A stretch of DNA of 6,261 nucleotides. It comes from Betaproteobacteria bacterium (GTDB taxonomy: Bacteria > Pseudomonadota > Gammaproteobacteria > Burkholderiales > SG8-41). The position numbers and the translations under genes were made by a program. This document shows positions 1-5,688 of this stretch, piece after piece. Positions within the stretch are counted from its first letter, which is position 1. The number at the start of each line of letters is the position of its first letter. The notes beneath the pieces were generated by a model that saw nothing but the letters and a program-made list of their open reading frames with translations, had not been told where the DNA came from and did no database searches. The stretch spans positions 1 through 6,261 of the forward strand of contig JAIOOZ010000049.1 in the NCBI GenBank assembly GCA_021414185.1, written 5' to 3'.

Positions 1-1
1 T

Positions 2-223
2 GTCCGTGATGCGATGTTCTTCGACGTGCGTGGTCATGACGTTCCCGGTGGATGGCATTGGTCAAATGGTAGCATTGAGGCGACTGACATCCGTCGCGCT
101 GGAATAACTATCATTATGCCCAAAGTTGTCGCACTGTATCGTGACCCTGTAAAAGGTTTTACGCCGGAACCGGTGGAGCACATCACCGTTTTGCCGGGCG
201 GGCGATGCGGCGGTGGCAGCTAG
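2..223 (+). CDS. 3' end of an unrecognised reading frame, truncated by the window edge
   Basis: The frame is open from the left edge (first full codon at 2) to a TAG ending at 223, giving about 73 residues. An ATG at 14 lies inside it, but with no ribosome binding site visible and the frame open to the edge, this is more likely the tail of a longer gene. The peptide is mixed polar and hydrophobic, with Trp/Gly/His near the front (GGWHW), a short beta-like hydrophobic run (ITIIM) and a Gly-rich end (GGRCGGGS). There is no membrane segment and no domain I recognise. It is followed after 41 bases by the MFS gene on the same strand. It may be a chance open frame; I assign no function. Confidence 0.35.
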   Translation, partial: VRDAMFFDVRGHDVPGGWHWSNGSIEATDIRRAGITIIMPKVVALYRDPVKGFTPEPVEHITVLPGGRCGGGS

Positions 224-253
224 CGCATACTCCGCGTCGTTGAATGCAGAAAT

Positions 254-258
254 AAGGA
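254..258 (+). promoter_or_regulatory. Ribosome binding site supporting a TTG start for the MFS gene
   Basis: AAGGA sits six bases before a TTG at 265. No in-frame ATG lies close by, and TM1 of the transporter begins about 13 residues after this TTG, as expected for the family. The Shine-Dalgarno match therefore decides the start in favour of TTG. Confidence 0.55.
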
Positions 259-264
259 TTCGTT

Positions 265-1319
265 TTGCCCACCACCCCCACGGCTGCCGGAGACAACCAT
301 CGCGTGCTGATCGCGCTTTTGATCGGTGCGGCGTTCGTCATCGCCGGCGGCATACACTATCAGACGCCGATGCTGGCGACGATCGCCAATGAATTCCGGG
401 CCAGCCCCGCGGCCGTGGGCTGGATACCAACACTTTCGTTCGGCGGCATGCTCGTGGGCATCGCGTTGCTGGTGCCGCTGGGCGACCGTATCAGCAAGCG
501 CTGGCTGATCATCGGGATGGTCCTGGTGCTGAGCATGGCGCAGGCGCTGATGGCGGTGGCGCCGTCCATCGCGGTGCTGGCCGCAGCGAGCCTGGTCACC
601 GGTATATGTTCGTCAGTGGGGCTGGTGTTCGTTTCCATGTTTTTTCAGCCGGCCTGCACTGTGTGCTGATATGCGCGCTGCTGGCGTGGCTGCCGCATAC
701 GCGCCCAACCACGCAGATGACCTATGGCGATTTGCTGGGTTCGATGTTCACGATGTATCGCAGGCACGGCGAGGTGCGGCGTGCGGTGGCGATCCAGTTC
801 CTGCTGGGTATTTGCTATGGGGGATTTTGGGCGGTGGTGGCGCCGATGATGGCCCACCTGCACCAGGTCGGCCCGGCCGCAGCTGGCCTTATCGGTATTC
901 CTGGCGCAGCCGGCATACTCGTTGCGCGGCCCGCCGGACGCTGGACGGATCGCTCCGGCGCGGCGCCGGTGGTAACTACGGGGGTGTGCGTGATGATCTG
1001 CGCGTGGCTTGCGTTCGGCATCTCCGCCGCTTCAATCGTGTTCGTGGTGGCCGGCGCGGTCATGCTCGACTGCGGTCTGCGCACTGCGATGGTGGCGAAT
1101 CAAACCCTGGTCAACGCTGCATTGCAGGATTCACGCGGGCGCGCCAACACCATCTTCGGCATGCATATGTGGTGCGGCAACGCGGTGGGGGCGTTTTTCA
1201 CCAGCACTGCGTTCGCGCTGTACGGCTGGCTGGCGGTGTGCGCGATTGCGATGACGGCTTCGGTTTGCGCATTACTGATCCATTGGGGCGTTGTGCCGGT
1301 GGGTAGGGTAAGCAGATGA
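265..1319 (+). pseudogene. MFS drug/metabolite exporter with internal deletion and frameshift
   Basis: The product would be a 12-helix inner-membrane major facilitator exporter (PF07690, AraJ/YnfM-like group), using the proton gradient to expel a small compound; the substrate is unknown. The first frame (265-669) encodes TM1 (about residues 13-35), TM2, the motif-A loop between TM2 and TM3 (GDRISKRW, 73-80), TM3 and TM4, then runs into a stop. The second frame, usable from about 645 to 1319, resumes at TM6 (SAGLHCVLICALLAWLP), then the central loop, TM7, TM8, a second motif-A-like loop (GRWTDRSG) and TM9-TM12. Missing is the stretch that follows TM4 in relatives: the basic cytoplasmic loop, TM5 and the Gly-Trp-Arg before TM6, roughly 45 residues. 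The joined pieces total about 350 residues against the usual 390-400. Small frame correction alone would not restore a normal protein, so a real deletion of roughly 130-140 bp with a frame change is the simplest reading. The join lies in a six-T run at 640-645. Confidence 0.85.
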
Positions 1320-1367
1320 ACGGCCGTTGGTTATTAGTCGATCTGGTGGGTCCACGAAACGTGAAGG

Positions 1368-2060
1368 ATGAATGTGGAACAGATTAATTTCATGATGGCA
1401 GCCATTGTCCTTTTGGGCTTAGTAGCCGGATTGGAACTGAAAGTACCCGCGTGGAAAGAAATCCTAGGCACCGCGTTGCTAGGGCTCTTGATGGTCGGCA
1501 TTGCTGTTTTCATCGCACTGCGTGGCGATTTAACTTCGCCGCTACTGAAGGGGTTGTTGCTCCTAGATGGCCAGATCGAGCGCGCATTCAGAACTGAGAT
1601 CCTGTTCATCGAAGTGGGTTATGCAATTATTATTTTTAACCTGTGTTTGTTCTTCAGAAAAATGTTTGATTTTTCGAATAAGCACTCTGACCCTGCGCAT
1701 CAGAGCGCGCCGGCGGCGGACGACCAGCCGCGAATTGACTCAATGGATAACAAGGATTACGTGCGGGGACCCGTATCTGATATTTTTAGCGGGCCACTTC
1801 TGGAGACGCCGCAGGGCATAGTTTGCGTCTTGTTCAGCGTGTTAAATTTTGACTTAGGCGTCATCTCACTGAGTGGTCCCGCAAATGTGACGAAGGCGCC
1901 ATTGTTCAGCGCCGGTGTCGCATTAATTTTGTGGCCGATCGTGATGTTTTTAGGATTTATCAGGGTTGGCCGTCACGACAATTTCGCGCGTTCTTATACT
2001 GCAGCCGCTGTTCTTGCGATTGTCGGATTGATGCCGCTAGCCTGGCCCTATTTTCGTTAA
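1368..2060 (+). CDS. Orphan six-helix integral membrane protein, unknown function
   Basis: This 230-residue protein is not recognised. Hydrophobic segments lie at about residues 8-22, 31-51, 78-97, 149-168, 179-198 and 209-228, giving six likely inner-membrane helices. A polar, Pro/Asp-rich linker (about 100-145) splits them into two sets of three. No signal peptide, transporter motif or catalytic signature is evident. Two starts compete. The ATG at 1368 directly abuts the GAAGG at 1363-1367, which is too close. The in-frame GTG at 1374 lies five bases after GAAGGA and may be the true start, giving a protein two residues shorter. Base composition differs from its neighbours: the 60 bases from 1621 contain only 14 G/C, and AT-ending codons such as ATT, TTT and TTA are frequent, which suggests separate ancestry. 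It follows the MFS pseudogene by 48 bases. The membrane protein prediction is firm; the role is unknown. Confidence 0.65.
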   Translation: MNVEQINFMMAAIVLLGLVAGLELKVPAWKEILGTALLGLLMVGIAVFIALRGDLTSPLLKGLLLLDGQIERAFRTEILFIEVGYAIIIFNLCLFFRKMFDFSNKHSDPAHQSAPAADDQPRIDSMDNKDYVRGPVSDIFSGPLLETPQGIVCVLFSVLNFDLGVISLSGPANVTKAPLFSAGVALILWPIVMFLGFIRVGRHDNFARSYTAAAVLAIVGLMPLAWPYFR

Positions 2061-2118
2061 AGTCGCGCGTAACGTATCAATGCGATCGGGTGCAAATAAC
2101 AGGGCCGCACACAGCGCG

Positions 2119-2149
2119 TTGAAGCACGCAAACCAACGTTGGTTATACT
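2119..2149 (+). promoter_or_regulatory. Candidate sigma-70 promoter of the GST gene
   Basis: TATACT at 2144-2149 matches the -10 consensus at five of six positions. TTGAAG at 2119-2124 is a weak -35 (four of six) with a 19-base spacer, longer than the ideal 17. Transcription would start near 2156, leaving a leader of about 27 bases before the GST ATG. The spacer contains a perfect palindrome, which suggests control by a dimeric regulator. This call is from motif matching only. Confidence 0.4.
2131..2144. promoter_or_regulatory. Perfect 14-bp palindrome, candidate operator
   Basis: AACCAACGTTGGTT reads identically on both strands. It sits between the proposed -35 and -10 of the GST promoter and touches the -10, where a bound dimer would block RNA polymerase. 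The size fits a small homodimeric repressor (TetR- or MarR-like). No regulator gene is present in the window, so the protein that binds it is unknown. Confidence 0.45.
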
Positions 2150-2171
2150 TCGCAGGAACTCAACAAAAAGG

Positions 2172-2178
2172 TAGGGGG
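2172..2178 (+). promoter_or_regulatory. Ribosome binding site of the GST gene
   Basis: A TAGGGGG run lies five bases before the ATG at 2184. It is a purine-rich Shine-Dalgarno match that supports this start; the thioredoxin-fold beta strand (LKIWGR) begins at once after it, as in other GSTs. Confidence 0.5.
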
Positions 2179-2183
2179 ACGAC

Positions 2184-2840
2184 ATGCTGAAAATATGGGG
2201 ACGGGCCGACGGCTCGAACGTCATCAAGGCGATGTGGTGTGTAGGCGAACTCGGGATTGCGCACGAGCGCATCGACTGGGGCGGCGAGTTCGGCGGCAAT
2301 GACGATCCGGACTACCGGCGCAAGAACCCGAACGGGCGGCTGCCGACCCTCGAGGAGGACGACGGCTGGACTCTGTGGGAGTCCGGGGCGGTAATACGCT
2401 ACCTGTGCATGAAGCACAGCCTCGGCAATCTGTGTCCCGCAACACCGCGCGAGCGGGCCGATGCGGAGAAATGGATGGACTGGAGCTCGCTCAACTTCGC
2501 GGGCTTCAACAGCATCTACCTGCAAAATTATTTTGGGCCTGCAGCCAAGAGAAATCCCGACGCCATCGTTACCGCGGCCAAGAACCAGGTGCAATGGCTC
2601 GACATCCTCGATAAGCATCTTGCCGGGCGGCAGTACCTGTGCGGCGAGCGCTTCACCATGGCCGATATGCCGGCGGGATCGTTGACGGACCGGTGGTTCA
2701 ACTGGACGCCCAAGGCAGCGCTGGGGGCGCATCCCAACGTACGCTCGTGGTACGAGCGGCTGGCGGCACGCCCGGCCTATCAGGAACATGTAATAAAGGT
2801 CAACGCGAAGCGAACCCGGGAGATTGCAGCTCAAGGGTGA
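2184..2840 (+). CDS. Glutathione S-transferase family protein
   Basis: A 218-residue cytosolic GST, close to the family's usual 200-230. The N-terminal thioredoxin-like domain (about 1-80) starts with a beta strand and a Gly-Ser-Asn turn; Ser11 is in the position of the catalytic Ser of Ser-type GSTs. The cis-proline loop is NPNGRLPTL (Pro54), and the glutathione gamma-glutamyl contact is the ESGA motif (Glu66-Ser67). The all-helical C-terminal domain (about 88-210) carries the N-capping/hydrophobic staple region as GERFTMAD (154-161). The enzyme would conjugate glutathione to electrophiles or perform a related thiol reaction; the substrate cannot be read from sequence. It has its own candidate promoter with a palindromic operator and ends about 160 bp from a convergent gene. 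The gene appears intact, with strong G/C third-position bias. Family assignment is firm; class and substrate are open. Confidence 0.93.
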   Translation: MLKIWGRADGSNVIKAMWCVGELGIAHERIDWGGEFGGNDDPDYRRKNPNGRLPTLEEDDGWTLWESGAVIRYLCMKHSLGNLCPATPRERADAEKWMDWSSLNFAGFNSIYLQNYFGPAAKRNPDAIVTAAKNQVQWLDILDKHLAGRQYLCGERFTMADMPAGSLTDRWFNWTPKAALGAHPNVRSWYERLAARPAYQEHVIKVNAKRTREIAAQG

Positions 2841-2957
2841 GCGCCATGGGGATGAAAATCTCCTGAGCCGTAAACGCGGCCATTCATGCTTCGATACCTC
2901 AGCACGAACGGCCGCATCGGAATTTCGACGCAAGTTGGCAATCATCTCAAACATCCG

Positions 2958-2983
2958 TTCGCCCTGATGTATAGAAGGGCGAA
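2958..2983. terminator. Hairpin in the convergent gap, possible bidirectional terminator
   Basis: TTCGCCCT (2958-2965) and AGGGCGAA (2976-2983) form a perfect 8-bp stem with a 10-base loop, located between the GST stop (+) and the VOC gene stop (-). There is no clear T-tract on the plus strand and only a short TTT a few bases past the stem on the minus strand. It is therefore at best a weak intrinsic terminator or an mRNA 3'-end stabiliser. Confidence 0.4.
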
Positions 2984-3000
2984 GAGGATTGCCATCCGAT

Positions 3001-3475
3001 TCAACCCCGGCGCGCTGCCTCGATTTTCGCAACGTCGATATTTTTCATCGTCATCATCGCGTCGAACGCGCGCTTCGCAACAGCGGGATCGGGATCGGCG
3101 ATCGCCTGCATCAGAACGGCGGGCGTAATCTGCCACGACAATCCCCATTTGTCCTTGCACCAGCCGCACTCGCTCTCTTCGCCGCCGTTGCCGACGATCG
3201 CGTTCCAATAGCGGTCCGTTTCGGCCTGGTCGGCGGTTGCTACCTGAAACGAGAAGGCCAGGTTGTGTTCGACCCCGGGTCCGCCATTGAGCCCGAGGCA
3301 GGGAATTCCCATTACCGAAAATCGACCGTCAACACATCGCCTTTTTCCCGGACGGAAAGTCCCCTGGTGCGCGAAGCACCGCGCCAACGGATGAATCGGG
3401 GAAGGTCCTCGCGTAAAACCGCGCCGCGTCCTCGGCGTTTTACCAAATGCAAATCGTGTTTTTTGCCTGATTCAT
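3001..3475 (-). pseudogene. VOC-fold PhnB-like protein (3-dmu-9_3-mt family), three lesions
   Basis: The family (PF06983) has a glyoxalase/bleomycin-resistance-like VOC fold; its old name, 3-demethylubiquinone-9 3-methyltransferase, is misleading because no SAM-binding motif is present. The ATG at 3475 has GGAG upstream and begins MNQAKNTICIW, the expected first strand. The next codon is TAA (3440-3442), where relatives have about two extra residues before the Asn-Ala-Glu. The same frame then continues with the conserved helix (NAEDAARFYARTFPDSSV) and RAPGDFPSGK. A one-base shortfall in the run at 3342-3346 moves to the frame encoding GDVLTVDF. A second shortfall in the run at 3318-3321 moves to the frame encoding SVMGIPCLGLNGGP, then DRYW, GWCKDKWGLSWQ, DPDPAVAKRAFDAM and the stop at 3001. 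All expected family blocks are present in order, so the gene is recently broken, or two of the three lesions are homopolymer sequencing errors. It follows the dioxygenase gene by 47 bp. Confidence 0.88.
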
Positions 3476-3482
3476 GCCACTT

Positions 3483-3486
3483 CTCC
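3483..3486 (-). promoter_or_regulatory. Ribosome binding site fixing the VOC gene start
   Basis: On the minus strand GGAG lies seven bases before the ATG at 3475. It supports that start over the downstream open stretch (from 3387), which would lack the first half of the fold. Confidence 0.55.
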
Positions 3487-3522
3487 ATCGTGATAAGCCG
3501 CCCAATTGACGGCGCAGTGAAT

Positions 3523-4422
3523 CTACGCGGCGTAGTGCCAGTTTTCCGGCACGGTCGGCCCGACGTCCTTCACGGTTGCACGGCGCATTGCACGCGGCTG
3601 TGTCTCATCGTGCGGCCGTCCCCGGTGCATGGTACAACGGTTATCCCACATTACGACATCGTCGATCGCCCAGCGATGGGTGTAGACGAACTGCGGTTGC
3701 GTTGCGTGCGCCGTGAGTTCGTCGACGAGGCGCCGGCTTTCGGCGATATCCATGCCGTAAATATGCGTGATGTGGGATGCGAGATAAAGCGACTTGCGCC
3801 CGCTTGCCGGATGCTGGCGAACGAGCACCTGCGGCACCGCGGGGCGCGATGCGCGCCGTTCGGGGCTGATGCTGTTTGGATCAAGGCCTACCATCACGCG
3901 GGATCTGAAGTAATCATGCTCGGCAACCAGGTTCACGAGGGCTTCCTGGCGCGCGGCCGGCAGCGCCTCCCATGCGGCGCGCATGTCCGCGAACTCGGTC
4001 TCGCCGCCTTCAGGCACCACGACTTGCGCCGACAACATAGACATTTTTCCGGGCGTGCGCTTGAACGAACTGTCGGTGTGCCAGAACTGGTTGGCAAGGT
4101 TGATGAATCGCCTGTTGTCGGTCTGGGAAACAAGCTGCCCGTTCTCGTCGAGGTTCGAGATGTCGGAAAAGTTCGTCGAAATTCGCCGCTTGCTGGCCGG
4201 CACGGACACGAATGGCTGTACCGAAATTTCCAGTTCGCCGAAGCGTATCGCAAATGCGATCTGCTGGTCTTCGGTCAGCGGTTGATTGCGAAATATCAGC
4301 ACGGCGTAACGGTTGAACGCTTGTTCGACCTCCGCGAAGATGTCGTCGGGCAACGTGCGTGACAGGTCAATTTCGCCAATTTCAGCCACGAACTCCTGTT
4401 TAACGGGTTTTACGCAAATCAT
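3523..4422 (-). CDS. TauD/TfdA-family 2-oxoglutarate- and Fe(II)-dependent dioxygenase
   Basis: A 299-residue cytosolic enzyme (PF02668), close to the usual 280-300. The family couples decarboxylation of 2-oxoglutarate to hydroxylation of a substrate carbon, often releasing an oxyanion such as sulfite (TauD) or a phenol (TfdA). The iron triad is visible: His115 and Asp117 in WHTDSSF, and His266 in TMHRGRP; Arg277, eleven residues after the last His, is the expected 2-oxoglutarate carboxylate anchor. Other family blocks are LIFRNQPLT near 42-50, GGETEFADMRAAW near 139-151 and WDNRCTMHR near 259-267. The overall motif layout resembles TfdA more than TauD, but the substrate cannot be assigned. 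AGGAG five bases before the ATG supports the start. It is 61 bp downstream of the Bug protein gene and 47 bp upstream of the VOC gene, all on one strand, so probably one operon. The gene is intact. Confidence 0.93.
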   Translation of the reverse strand: MICVKPVKQEFVAEIGEIDLSRTLPDDIFAEVEQAFNRYAVLIFRNQPLTEDQQIAFAIRFGELEISVQPFVSVPASKRRISTNFSDISNLDENGQLVSQTDNRRFINLANQFWHTDSSFKRTPGKMSMLSAQVVVPEGGETEFADMRAAWEALPAARQEALVNLVAEHDYFRSRVMVGLDPNSISPERRASRPAVPQVLVRQHPASGRKSLYLASHITHIYGMDIAESRRLVDELTAHATQPQFVYTHRWAIDDVVMWDNRCTMHRGRPHDETQPRAMRRATVKDVGPTVPENWHYAA

Positions 4423-4427
4423 GATTT

Positions 4428-4432
4428 CTCCT
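4428..4432 (-). promoter_or_regulatory. Ribosome binding site of the dioxygenase gene
   Basis: On the minus strand a consensus AGGAG is placed five bases before the ATG at 4422. It is the strongest Shine-Dalgarno signal in the window and implies efficient independent translation within the operon. Confidence 0.6.
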
Positions 4433-4483
4433 GAATCGCCCGATATTTTAAATACGAGTATGACGTCTCTGGTTGATGCCGCA

Positions 4484-5500
4484 TCATTCAGGTTTTGCCC
4501 CCGACGCCTTGACTACTTTTGCCCACTTGGTGATTTCATTGCGCACAAATTCAACTGTTTGCTCAGGCGTCGAGCTCAGAGGCGCGGTATCCATCGTCGC
4601 AAAATATTCAAGCATGTCCTTCGAGCGCGACGCCTTGACCATGATCTGATTGAGCCGCGTAACGATTTCGCGTGGCGTGCCGGAGGGCGCGACCAGCAAA
4701 TACCAAGTGCTTGCGTCGTAGCCCGGTAACCCCGCTTCTATCATCGTCGGTACGTCCGGAGCAAGCAGTGAGCGTTTCGACGTGGTCACGGCGATGGCGC
4801 GTAGCCTGCCGGCCTTTACATGAGGCAGCAGGCCGGGAAATGCGTTCAGAAAAAAATCCACCTCGCCGCTGAGCAGGGCGACCAGCGCGGGGGCGGCGCC
4901 CTTGTAGGGAATATGCACGGTCCTGATGTCGGCCATACTATTGATCATTTCGGCCATCAGGCGGGACGAACTTCCGACGGACGCATAATTAAGCTTGCCA
5001 GGATTTCTTTTCGCAAGCGCGATCAGTTCTTTAAGGTTTTTTGCCGGCACGCTTGGGTGAACTACCAGCGCATTGCCCACTATGCCGATCATCGAGATAT
5101 GTTCAAAATCTTTGATCGCATCATAGCCAAGTTTTGGAAAAATGCTGGGACTGATACCAAATGTGCCCAGGCTGCCGATTGAAATAACGTAGCCATCGGG
5201 CACCGCCTTGGCTGCCAGCACCGTGCCCAGTGTTCCGTCCGCGCCGCCGCGATTGTCGACGATGACTGGCTGGCCCAGACCGTCCTCGAGCTTGCGCGCA
5301 ACCGCGCGGCCTATCAAATCATTCGGTCCGCCGGGTGCAAACGGAATGATCATACGGACTGGCTTGGCCGGATACTGGCTGGATTGGGCGGCGGCAATTG
5401 CCGGCGCGAGAAAGAATGAAGTGACGTAAATCGCCGTTTGGATGCGGTTTATCGTCGTTTTTTTGCGAACTCCTATCTGATCGACACTTGCTTGCGCCAT
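4484..5500 (-). CDS. Bug/TctC-family periplasmic solute-binding protein (tripartite tricarboxylate transporter receptor)
   Basis: Family PF03401 proteins capture small organic acids in the periplasm for TctAB-type membrane carriers; no carrier genes lie in this window, as is common for orphan Bug proteins. With the start at 5500 the precursor has 338 residues (usual about 320-335). It begins with a basic N-region (RKKTTINR), a hydrophobic core and an Ala-rich cleavage site, probably before Gln39. The mature protein starts YPAKPVRMIIPF. The ligand-carboxylate loop PFAPGGPND is at about 53-61, VDNRGGADG at 81-89, YASVG at 172-176, HIPYKGAAPAL at 196-206 and GEVDFF at 212-217. The frame extends further upstream: ATG at 5527 and a TTG at 5692 are in frame but would place 9 or 64 more residues before the signal peptide, so 5500 is preferred although its ribosome site is weak. 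It is likely the first gene of a unit with the dioxygenase and VOC genes. The ligand is unknown. Confidence 0.92.
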   Translation of the reverse strand: MAQASVDQIGVRKKTTINRIQTAIYVTSFFLAPAIAAAQSSQYPAKPVRMIIPFAPGGPNDLIGRAVARKLEDGLGQPVIVDNRGGADGTLGTVLAAKAVPDGYVISIGSLGTFGISPSIFPKLGYDAIKDFEHISMIGIVGNALVVHPSVPAKNLKELIALAKRNPGKLNYASVGSSSRLMAEMINSMADIRTVHIPYKGAAPALVALLSGEVDFFLNAFPGLLPHVKAGRLRAIAVTTSKRSLLAPDVPTMIEAGLPGYDASTWYLLVAPSGTPREIVTRLNQIMVKASRSKDMLEYFATMDTAPLSSTPEQTVEFVRNEITKWAKVVKASGAKPE

Positions 5501-5517
5501 GCGGGTTCTCACTGAAG

Positions 5518-5688
5518 TTATTTCCATTTCATCTGCCAGACGCAGGCTTCTTCGGGGCACTTGCCCAATTCCCGCGCATTGCAGTCGAGGCTGTACTTGC
5601 ATCCAACTTCGAGGCAGACTCTTGAATCGGCCTTGTGGATTAAATATATATTCTTCCTGCGCCAGGCGCGGATAATTATTACCGTGAG
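5518..5688 (-). other. Startless Cys-rich open stretch between the TPR and Bug genes
   Basis: Immediately after the TPR stop, the same frame stays open for 56 codons to a TAA at 5518-5520. The second half reads like a protein: five Cys in 24 residues with the spacing CxxxC-x5-C-x7-C-x4-C, including YSLDCNARELGKCPEE, and its third codon positions are largely G or C. No ATG, GTG or TTG is available at its front. A good AGGAAG (5653-5658) is followed by ATA three bases later and then by an AT-rich run, so any start would be non-standard or has been lost. Options are a decayed small gene, a small protein with an unusual start, or a chance open frame in the leader of the Bug gene. The AT-rich stretch at 5641-5652 might also hold a promoter -10 for the Bug gene, but no convincing -35 accompanies it. 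I do not recognise the peptide. Confidence 0.3.

Noticed and set aside
671..1306. A 211-codon plus-strand open frame within the MFS gene
   Set aside because: It is Arg/Gly-rich and without membrane helices, while the overlapping frame encodes TM6-TM12 of the transporter.
1319..1328. Ten-base palindrome AACGGCCGTT at the end of the MFS gene
   Set aside because: It is short, has no adjacent promoter elements or T-tract, and is expected by chance in GC-rich sequence.
2876..2915. GCGGCC/GGCCGC inverted repeat after the GST gene
   Set aside because: The arms are only 6 bp with a 28-base loop and no T-tract; the 2958-2983 hairpin is the better terminator candidate.
2160..3032. A 290-codon minus-strand open frame opposite the GST gene
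   Set aside because: It is a mirror frame of the motif-bearing GST; its translation is Arg/Pro-rich with no domain, and its only unique part is the short convergent gap.
2989..4362. A 457-codon plus-strand open frame spanning two genes
   Set aside because: It lies opposite the dioxygenase and VOC genes, which carry clear family motifs. Its translation is Arg/His-rich with no recognisable domain, and long antisense frames are common in GC-rich DNA.
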